A stretch of DNA of 9,698 nt. Source: an uncultured Rikenellaceae bacterium. Lineage in GTDB: Bacteria > Bacteroidota > Bacteroidia > Bacteroidales > Rikenellaceae. The notes under the pieces were generated by a model. That model did not search any database. It was not told where the DNA came from and was given only the letters and a program-made list of their open reading frames with translations. The stretch is from NCBI GenBank assembly GCA_904501625.1, contig CAJGBR010000050.1:1-9698 (forward strand), read 5' to 3'. The position numbers and the translations under genes were made by a program. Positions 1-5,952 of this stretch are shown in pieces (the first letter of the stretch is position 1; each line of letters starts with the position of its first letter).

Positions 1-54
1 AACCTCATTAAAGTATACGAAAAAACTTTAAATCAATAGATTAATATATATACA
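1..54. other. 5' leader of glnS, no clear promoter
   Basis: This A/T-rich stretch precedes the glnS ATG. I find no TAnnTTTG element on the plus strand and no Shine-Dalgarno sequence, which is normal for Bacteroidota. The promoter and the upstream neighbour lie outside the window. Confidence 0.4.
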
Positions 55-1737
55 ATGATTGACGAATCCACAACCCGTACCGAGGAAAGATCACTGAATT
101 TCCTCGAAGAAATTATCGAAAAAAGTATTGCCGAGGGGAACACCCGAGTACAAACACGTTTCCCGCCGGAACCAAACGGATATCTCCATATCGGACACGC
201 AAAGTCTATCTGTTTGAATTTCGGTCTAGCAAAAAAATACAACGGTTTGTGTAATCTCCGCTTTGACGACACGAATCCTGTAAAAGAGGATACCGAATAT
301 GTCGACTCTATCAAAGAGGACATCAAATGGTTAGGATTCCAATGGGCTGGAGAATACTACGCATCGGACTATTTCCAGCAACTTTATGATTGGGCCGTAG
401 AACTAATCAAGAAAGACAAAGCATATGTTGATGATCAAACTCAGGAAGAGATTCGTTTGGGCAGAGGTACCGTAACAGTCCCGGGCAAAGAATCTCCGTG
501 GAGAAATCGTTCGGTAGAGGAGAATTTGCGTCTTTTCGAAGAGATGAAAGATGGCAAATATGCCGACGGAGAAAAGGTTTTGAGGGCGAAAATCGATATG
601 GCACACCCCAATATGTTGTTCCGCGACCCTATTATGTACCGCATACTCCATAGCGAACACCATAGAACAGGCAACAAGTGGTGTATCTACCCGATGTACG
701 ATTACGCACACGGCGAATCTGACTCAATAGAACGCATCACTCACTCGATTTGTACTCTGGAATTTGACGTACACAGACCTCTATACGATTGGTTTATCGA
801 ACAACTTGGAATCTTCCCAAGCCATCAATACGAATTCGCCCGTCTGAATTTGACATACACCGTAATGTCAAAACGCAAACTGCTGCAACTCGTTAAAGAA
901 AATTACGTCAGTGGCTGGGACGACCCGCGTATGCCGACAATCTGTGGTCTGCGTAGACGCGGTTACACTCCCGCATCAATACGAGCATTCGCTGAAAAGG
1001 TCGGAGTAGCAAAACGTGATAATGTCATCGACCTTGGACTGTTGGAATTCTGTATTCGTGAAGACCTCAACAAGAATGCACAACGCCGAATGGTTGTTCT
1101 TGATCCAATAAAAGTAGTCATTACCGACTATCCCGAAGGAAAGACCGAAATTATGAGTTGTGTGAATAATCCAGAGGACGAAACTGCAGGACGTAGAGAT
1201 GTATCTTTCTCAAGAGAAATCTATATCGAACGTAGCGACTTTATGGAAAATCCACCTAAGAAATTCTTCCGTCTGACAGTGGGTAGTGAAGTACGTCTGC
1301 GTTACTCATATATCATTAAGTGTCAAGAAGTTATTAAAGACGAAAATGGCAATATTATCGAACTTCGTTGCACACACGATCCGATGTCAGGAAACGGAAG
1401 TTCGTCAGATGGTCGCAAAATTAAAGGTGTAATTCACTGGGTTAATGCAGCAGATGCACTGCCCGTTGAGGTACGTCTTTATGACCGTTTGTTCTCGAAA
1501 GAGGCACCAGACAATACAGAAGAAGGCAAGACATTCATCGATTATCTCAATCCGGAATCACTCAAGGTTATCACAGCAATGGCTGAACCTTCAATGGCAC
1601 ATATTTCGGCCGGTGACAAGTTCCAATTTGAAAGAATGGGTTACTTCGTAGCAGACTACGATTCGACTCCAGGAAAACCGATATTCAATCGTACTGTAAC
1701 ATTAAAAGATTCGTGGAGTAAAGAGGCCAAAAAATAG
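55..1737 (+). CDS. glnS: Glutaminyl-tRNA synthetase (GlnRS)
   Basis: This cytoplasmic class I aminoacyl-tRNA synthetase charges tRNA-Gln with glutamine using ATP. The 560-aa product has the class I signature near the N-terminus: PPEPNGYLHIGHAK at about residues 37-50, with HIGH at 45-48. The KMSKS-equivalent loop is VMSKRKL at 270-276, as is usual for the GlnRS/GluRS family. The segment YDYAHGESDSIERITHSICTLEF (about 215-237) is characteristic of GlnRS rather than bacterial GluRS. The C-terminal half, from about residue 340, corresponds to the two beta-barrel anticodon-binding domains of E. coli-type GlnRS. Length is close to the E. coli enzyme. The chosen ATG is the first in frame and gives a normal N-terminus. 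Its presence implies direct Gln-tRNA charging rather than sole reliance on the transamidation route. The RNase P RNA gene begins about 30 nt after the stop codon. Confidence 0.97.
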   Translation: MIDESTTRTEERSLNFLEEIIEKSIAEGNTRVQTRFPPEPNGYLHIGHAKSICLNFGLAKKYNGLCNLRFDDTNPVKEDTEYVDSIKEDIKWLGFQWAGEYYASDYFQQLYDWAVELIKKDKAYVDDQTQEEIRLGRGTVTVPGKESPWRNRSVEENLRLFEEMKDGKYADGEKVLRAKIDMAHPNMLFRDPIMYRILHSEHHRTGNKWCIYPMYDYAHGESDSIERITHSICTLEFDVHRPLYDWFIEQLGIFPSHQYEFARLNLTYTVMSKRKLLQLVKENYVSGWDDPRMPTICGLRRRGYTPASIRAFAEKVGVAKRDNVIDLGLLEFCIREDLNKNAQRRMVVLDPIKVVITDYPEGKTEIMSCVNNPEDETAGRRDVSFSREIYIERSDFMENPPKKFFRLTVGSEVRLRYSYIIKCQEVIKDENGNIIELRCTHDPMSGNGSSSDGRKIKGVIHWVNAADALPVEVRLYDRLFSKEAPDNTEEGKTFIDYLNPESLKVITAMAEPSMAHISAGDKFQFERMGYFVADYDSTPGKPIFNRTVTLKDSWSKEAKK

Positions 1738-1764
1738 TTAAAAAATAGAATCATAAATATAAAA

Positions 1765-2144
1765 AACAGGAAGAGCGTTCCGTCGCTGCCGTTATGGCAG
1801 AGGAAAGTCCGGGCAACGCAGAGTGCCGCACTTGCTAACGCCAAGATGTCCGTAAGGGTATGCTCAACGTAACAGAAAATAACCGCCTCGAAGCAATTCA
1901 AGGTAAGGGTGAAAAGGTGGGGTAAGAGCCTACCGAATCGGCGGTGACGTCGATTGCCGTACGAGTTGCGGGTTGCAAGACCGTGTATACCGACCTCTGA
2001 GGGTTACTCGTCCGAAACATTCGTTAGGTCGGAGGGTAGGTTGCTTAGAATTGGCAGGTGACTGTCAATCCAGATAAATGACGGAGACCTCTTTTGTGAA
2101 TATATTGAGGTACAGAACCCGGCTTATAACTTTTCCTGTTTTTT
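1765..2144 (+). ncRNA. rnpB: RNase P RNA (catalytic subunit), type A
   Basis: This is the RNA subunit of ribonuclease P, which removes 5' leaders from pre-tRNAs. All the conserved blocks are visible in order: AGAGGAAAGTCCGGGC at 1799-1814 (CR-I), ACAGAAAATAACCGCC at 1871-1886, AGGTAAGGGTGAAAAGGTG at 1901-1919, GGTAAGAGCCTACCG at 1921-1935, and TACAGAACCCGGCTTAT at 2111-2127 (CR-V, which pairs with CR-I in P4). The ends pair as a 12-bp P1 helix, 1761-1772 with 2133-2144. CCGACCT at 1990-1996 pairs with AGGTCGG at 2026-2032 at the position expected for P15. A hairpin, ACCTC 2087-2091 with GAGGT 2107-2111, lies just before CR-V. The exact 5' and 3' ends are inferred from P1 and are uncertain by a few bases. 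No promoter is obvious in the 28 nt after glnS, so the RNA may be processed from glnS read-through or transcribed from a promoter I cannot recognise. Confidence 0.96.
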
Positions 2145-2147
2145 TAT
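2133..2147 (+). terminator. rnpB 3' end: P1 strand plus U-tract
   Basis: TTCCTG followed by seven T residues closes the P1 helix of RNase P RNA and at the same time gives a U-tract. It is read as the probable rnpB terminator or 3' processing site. Its pairing partner lies about 360 nt upstream (1761-1772), so this is not a classical local hairpin terminator. The T-run ends directly at the dnaN -33 element. Confidence 0.5.
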
Positions 2148-2177
2148 TTGAAATCTCATCTTAAAATCTTAACTTTG
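2147..2177 (+). promoter_or_regulatory. dnaN promoter, Bacteroidota sigma-ABfr type
   Basis: TTTG at 2147-2150 and TAACTTTG at 2170-2177 are separated by exactly 19 nt. This matches the known Bacteroidota primary-sigma consensus (-33 TTTG, -7 TAnnTTTG). Transcription should start a few bases downstream, near 2182-2186, giving a short leader of about 25 nt before the dnaN ATG at 2210. No Shine-Dalgarno sequence is seen in that leader. Confidence 0.85.
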
Positions 2178-2209
2178 GTGCTTAAGAGAAAATTTAAAAA
2201 CTAATAAAT

Positions 2210-3322
2210 ATGAAATTTAACGTATCCAGCAATTCATTGCTAAACGTTCTTCAGGCTACAGGACGCGTAATCAGCAATAAAAACACACTCCCTATACTTG
2301 ACTATTTTCTGTTGGAACTTAGTGCAGACAAGACTCTTAAAGTTACGGCATCGGACCTTGAAACTACGATGATTGGTGTGATCGAAGTTGACAGCGTTGA
2401 ACAAGATGGAACTATTGCTGTTCCGAGAATGGTTGTCGATTCACTGAAAGAGTTCTCAGACCAACCTCTTACAATCGAGGCAAGTCAGTCTGAAATTACA
2501 ATCAGCTGGTTGCGAGGAAAACTTGCAATCCCCTGTACCAGCGGACATAGCTACCCAAAGGCATACTCTTTCGATGAAGAAAATATTAACCACTTTGACA
2601 TCGAATCAGGCGTACTGCTCGGAGCTATCAATAAGACATTGTTTGCTGCGGGTGATGACGAAATGCGTCCCGTTATGAGTGGTATTTATGTCAATCTCGA
2701 AGGTTCTAATCTGACATTCGTAGCTACAGATACACACAAACTCGTGAAATATTGTGTTAAAGATGTAAACAACAATGTTAATGGTTCGCTGATTCTGGCA
2801 AAGAAACCTGCGACATTGTTGAAAAATATCCTGAGCAAAGGCGAAGATCCTGTTTCTGTTGATTTCAACGCAAAGAATGCAATCTTCAAATTCAATAAAC
2901 ACACTTTGATTTGTCGTCTGATTGAAGGAAACTATCCAAACTACAATGCAGTAATTCCTGTCAACAATCCGAGTAAAATAACTGTCGACCGAGCAGACTT
3001 TATCAATACAATCCGTCGTGTGGCAGTATGCTCAAACCAGACAACTAATCTGATTAAAATCGAAGCAACACAAAATTCTCTGAACATCACAGCTCAGGAT
3101 ATTGACTACTCGGCATCTGCAAACGAAACACTGCCTTGTTCGTACGAAGGAGCTCCGATTGCAATCGGCTTCAAGTCGACATTCCTACTGGAAATATTCA
3201 ACAATCTCGAATCGGCTGACATTCTCATCGAATTGGCTGACAAATCTCGTCCCGGAGTATTTCGCCCAATTATCGAAAATGCCGATGATGAAATGTTGGT
3301 ACTTTTAATGCCAATCGTATAA
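2210..3322 (+). CDS. dnaN: DNA polymerase III subunit beta (sliding clamp)
   Basis: This encodes the beta clamp, a ring-shaped dimer that encircles DNA and tethers polymerase III and other clamp-binding proteins during replication and repair. At 370 aa it has the normal length for three tandem clamp domains of about 120 residues each. Family landmarks are the N-terminal MKFNVSSNSLLNVLQATGRV with NTLPILDYFLLE (about 25-36), the mid-protein FAAGDDEMRPVMSGIYVN (about 146-163) with TDTHKLVKY (about 173-181), and the C-terminal tail ending LLMPIV, the equivalent of the E. coli MPMRL end that forms part of the partner-binding pocket. It has its own promoter at 2147-2177 and is not beside dnaA in this window. 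The next gene, an exonuclease, starts 12 nt after the stop, so the two are probably co-transcribed. Confidence 0.97.
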   Translation: MKFNVSSNSLLNVLQATGRVISNKNTLPILDYFLLELSADKTLKVTASDLETTMIGVIEVDSVEQDGTIAVPRMVVDSLKEFSDQPLTIEASQSEITISWLRGKLAIPCTSGHSYPKAYSFDEENINHFDIESGVLLGAINKTLFAAGDDEMRPVMSGIYVNLEGSNLTFVATDTHKLVKYCVKDVNNNVNGSLILAKKPATLLKNILSKGEDPVSVDFNAKNAIFKFNKHTLICRLIEGNYPNYNAVIPVNNPSKITVDRADFINTIRRVAVCSNQTTNLIKIEATQNSLNITAQDIDYSASANETLPCSYEGAPIAIGFKSTFLLEIFNNLESADILIELADKSRPGVFRPIIENADDEMLVLLMPIV

Positions 3323-3334
3323 TTCACTGTGTAA

Positions 3335-4108
3335 ATGGAACTTAATCTCAAAAACCCGATTGTCTTTTTTGACCTTGAAACTACGGGAACAAATATCTCA
3401 CGAGATCGCATTGTCGAAATTTCGATTCTAAAGGTTATGCCTAATGGCGATGAGATGTCGAAGACCCGCAGAATAAATCCAGAGATGCCGATTCCGGCAG
3501 AGGCAAGTTCCATACACGGAATTACCGATGAAGATGTCAAAGAGTGTCCTCGTTTTAAGGACATTGCCAAGTCATTGTCACAATTAATTGAAGGTTGTGA
3601 TTTGGCCGGATTTAATTCAAATCGATTCGATATTCCGATTTTGGTAGAGGAATTCTTGAGAGCAGGTATTGACATAGACCTCAAAAAAAGAAAGTTCGTA
3701 GATGTACAAACTATCTTCCACAAGAAAGAACCACGTACTCTGTCGGCAGCTTATAAGTTCTATTGCAACGAAGATTTGACCAATGCCCACTCGGCAGATG
3801 CCGACACTCGAGCTACGTACGAAGTGCTCAAGGCACAACTCGACCGTTATCCCGATTTGAGCAATGACATTAATGCACTCTCTGAGTTCTCAACACAAGA
3901 GAGATTTGTAGATTTCTCGGGAAGAATCATTTATGATAAGAATGACGTCGAGGTGTTCAACTTTGGCAAGTACAAGGGACAATCCGTCGCTGAAGTATTC
4001 AAGAAAGATCCGAGTTATTACTCGTGGATAATGGATGGAGATTTCACCCTGTATCTGAAAAAGATTGTAACTCAAATTAGAATAAATCTCAATACACCAC
4101 AGAAATGA
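3335..4108 (+). CDS. DnaQ-like (DEDDh) 3'-5' exonuclease
   Basis: This is a 257-aa 3'-5' exonuclease of the DnaQ/epsilon superfamily. The catalytic set is complete: D13 and E15 in FFDLETTG (ExoI), D99 in GFNSNRFDIPIL (ExoII), and H152/D157 in AHSADAD (ExoIII, H-x4-D, DEDDh type). HGITDEDV at 61-68 is also typical. The nuclease domain ends near residue 175. A C-terminal segment follows (about 190-250) with FGKYKGQSVAEVFKKDPSYYSWI, which resembles the small module after the nuclease domain in ExoX-like proteins. The position 12 nt after dnaN suggests replication proofreading or a repair exonuclease acting with the clamp, but a true polymerase III epsilon role is inference. No QLxLF-type clamp-binding motif stands out. 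The stop overlaps the murG start by 4 bp (ATGA), implying translational coupling. Confidence 0.9.
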   Translation: MELNLKNPIVFFDLETTGTNISRDRIVEISILKVMPNGDEMSKTRRINPEMPIPAEASSIHGITDEDVKECPRFKDIAKSLSQLIEGCDLAGFNSNRFDIPILVEEFLRAGIDIDLKKRKFVDVQTIFHKKEPRTLSAAYKFYCNEDLTNAHSADADTRATYEVLKAQLDRYPDLSNDINALSEFSTQERFVDFSGRIIYDKNDVEVFNFGKYKGQSVAEVFKKDPSYYSWIMDGDFTLYLKKIVTQIRINLNTPQK

Positions 4109-5196
4109 AAAAAATAATTCTCAGTGGAGGCGGTACAGGAGGACACATTTACCCGGCAGTCTCTGTCGCAGAGGAATTAAAACAACAGTTCGGCAATCAA
4201 GTCGAACTGTTGTTTATCGGTGCAGAAGGAAAAATGGAGATGGAACGCATTCCTGCACTCGGATACCGAATCGAAGGGCTTCCGGTTGCAGGGTTGCAGC
4301 GTAAACTCTCACTGAAAAATTTATTGTTGCCGTTCAAGGTAATTCGCAGTCTAAGCAAAGCCCGAAAGATTATTTGTGATTTCAAGCCAGATATTGTTGT
4401 AGGGTTCGGAGGATATGCAAGTGCTCCTGTGCTGTGGAGTGCCCAAAGAATGGGTATCAGAACTATTATTCAGGAACAGAATTCTTATGCAGGCCTGACC
4501 AATAAGATCTTATCTAAACGTGCCGAGAAGATTTGCGTGGCATATGATAATATGGATAGATTTTTCCCAAGTGACAAGATTGTAATGACGGGCAATCCGC
4601 TAAGAGGTAATTTCACGAATATTGAATCTAAGTCTGACAATGCCTATCAATATTTTGGACTCGATAAGCACAAACCGACATTACTAGTAACAGGAGGCTC
4701 TCTTGGCACAAAAACATTAAACTCTGCCATTATTCACCACATTGATCGCATTGTTGCAGAACAACAATTTCAGGTAATTTGGCAAACTGGTAAATATTAC
4801 GAGGCACAAATAAATGAGCAATTAGCCGGACGCAATCTACCTAACATCTGGCGAGGAGCATTCATCGAACGTATGGATTATGCTTACTCCATAGCTGATG
4901 TTGTTATCGCACGAGCAGGAGCTTGTACTGTATCAGAATTGTCTCTTGTCGGTAAGGCTACAATATTCGTTCCCTCACCAAACGTTGCAGAGGATCATCA
5001 GACAAAAAATGCTCAAGCACTAAGCAGTAAAGACGCTGCACTATTGATTCCTGATTCAGAAGCCATTGAACGAGCGATTCCCATAGCTGAGGAGTTATTA
5101 AAATCTTCAGACAAGATTAATACCCTCGAAAAAAACATCAAACAACTTGGCATTTCGGACTCGGCAAAAAGAATCGTAGCCTGCCTAAATATTTAA
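4105..5196 (+). CDS. murG: UDP-GlcNAc:undecaprenyl-PP-MurNAc-pentapeptide transferase
   Basis: MurG is the peripheral inner-membrane glycosyltransferase (GT28) that adds GlcNAc from UDP-GlcNAc to lipid I, making lipid II for peptidoglycan. The 363-aa protein has the N-terminal G-loop GGGTGGH at residues 8-14 (H14 corresponds to E. coli His19). It also has VVGFGGYASAP (about 98-108), QEQNSYAGLTNKIL (about 123-136, as in E. coli HEQNGIAGLTNK), a second glycine loop VTGGSLG (about 195-201), and the UDP-GlcNAc site ARAGACTVSELSLVGKATIFVPSP (about 269-292) followed by EDHQTKNA. Length is normal. Its start overlaps the exonuclease stop by 4 bp, so translation is probably coupled. murG normally sits in the dcw cluster between ftsW and murC. 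Here it has no dcw neighbours and ends its operon at a terminator 45 nt downstream. Confidence 0.96.
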   Translation: MKKIILSGGGTGGHIYPAVSVAEELKQQFGNQVELLFIGAEGKMEMERIPALGYRIEGLPVAGLQRKLSLKNLLLPFKVIRSLSKARKIICDFKPDIVVGFGGYASAPVLWSAQRMGIRTIIQEQNSYAGLTNKILSKRAEKICVAYDNMDRFFPSDKIVMTGNPLRGNFTNIESKSDNAYQYFGLDKHKPTLLVTGGSLGTKTLNSAIIHHIDRIVAEQQFQVIWQTGKYYEAQINEQLAGRNLPNIWRGAFIERMDYAYSIADVVIARAGACTVSELSLVGKATIFVPSPNVAEDHQTKNAQALSSKDAALLIPDSEAIERAIPIAEELLKSSDKINTLEKNIKQLGISDSAKRIVACLNI

Positions 5197-5238
5197 TATT
5201 CTGACATTAGCTATTGAAATCGTTAACTATATAAATAA

Positions 5239-5271
5239 AAGAGCCTGACATATTAAATGCCAGGCTTTTCT
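5239..5271. terminator. Bidirectional hairpin terminator between murG and tal
   Basis: AGCCTGACAT (5242-5251), loop ATTAA, and ATGCCAGGCT (5257-5266) form a 10-bp stem in the gap between two converging genes. On the plus strand the stem has one A-C mismatch and is followed by TTTTCTTTT. On the minus strand the same position becomes a G-U wobble, so the stem is fully paired, and it is followed by CTTTTATTTAT. It can therefore end both murG and tal transcription. Confidence 0.85.
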
Positions 5272-5288
5272 TTTGTGTAAATCGATCA

Positions 5289-5945
5289 TTATTGATTCAT
5301 TTTTGCTGCATCCTTCATAAATGTTTCGAGACCTCTATCTGTCAACGGATGATTTAACAATCCCAAAATCGGATTCAAAGGACAAGTCGCAACGTCAGCA
5401 CCCACTTCGAGGCATTGAATAATATGTTGAGTTGAACGAATCGAAGCTGCTAACACTTGTGTTTCATAGCCATAAGTACGGAATACATCTACGATTTGTG
5501 CAACCAGAGCTACACCATCACTAGAGATATCATCCAAACGACCTACGAATGGAGATACATATGTCGCACCTGCTTTGGCAGCCAATAATGCTTGTCCCAC
5601 AGAAAAAATCAATGTACAATTTGTACGAATACCGTTATCAGTAAAATATTTCACTGCACGGATACCATCTTTTGTACAAGGCACTTTTACAACGATTTTT
5701 TCGTCCAAAGCAGCAAGTTCTTCACCCTCTTTGATCATCGACTCGAAATCGCAAGAAAGCACTTCTGCAGACACATCACCATCTACGATGTTGCAAATAT
5801 CCTTGTAGTGTTGGCGAATTGCCGCTACACCTTTAATACCCTCTTTAGCCATCAGCGAAGGATTTGTAGTCACACCATCAAGGATTCCCAATTCATTGGC
5901 TTGTCTGATCTGGTCCAGATTAGCCGTATCGATAAAAAATTTCAT
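5289..5945 (-). CDS. tal: Transaldolase, short TalC/MipB type
   Basis: This is a 218-aa class I aldolase of the short transaldolase / fructose-6-phosphate aldolase family. Transaldolase moves a dihydroxyacetone unit from sedoheptulose-7-P to glyceraldehyde-3-P in the cytosolic non-oxidative pentose phosphate pathway. Visible landmarks are MKFFIDTANLDQI (1-13), DGVTTNPSLMAKEG (23-36), and the Schiff-base lysine K87 in VVKVPCTKDG (85-94). TNCTLIFSVGQALLAAKAGATYVSPFVGRLDD spans 108-139. Two residues separate the activities in this family: E61 (VSAEV) and F133 (SPFVGR) are the transaldolase choices, where E. coli FsaA has Gln59 and Tyr131. I therefore prefer transaldolase to F6P aldolase. It starts 7 nt after the transketolase stop, with no room for a separate terminator, and ends at the shared hairpin at 5242-5266. 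Confidence 0.93.
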   Translation of the reverse strand: MKFFIDTANLDQIRQANELGILDGVTTNPSLMAKEGIKGVAAIRQHYKDICNIVDGDVSAEVLSCDFESMIKEGEELAALDEKIVVKVPCTKDGIRAVKYFTDNGIRTNCTLIFSVGQALLAAKAGATYVSPFVGRLDDISSDGVALVAQIVDVFRTYGYETQVLAASIRSTQHIIQCLEVGADVATCPLNPILGLLNHPLTDRGLETFMKDAAKMNQ

Positions 5946-5952
5946 AGTCGAA

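Noticed and set aside
1656..1901. An 81-codon minus-strand ORF over the glnS end and rnpB
   Set aside because: It overlaps conserved RNase P RNA sequence, which explains the nucleotide conservation. No promoter or protein family signal.
2147..2209. DnaA boxes or replication origin next to dnaN
   Set aside because: No TTATNCACA-like cluster is visible, dnaA is absent, and the spacer is only about 65 bp after rnpB.
3106..3723. A 205-codon antisense ORF across the dnaN/exonuclease junction
   Set aside because: Both plus-strand genes beneath it are well-identified families in intact frames. The antisense product has no recognisable motif and no promoter or spacing logic, so it is a shadow.
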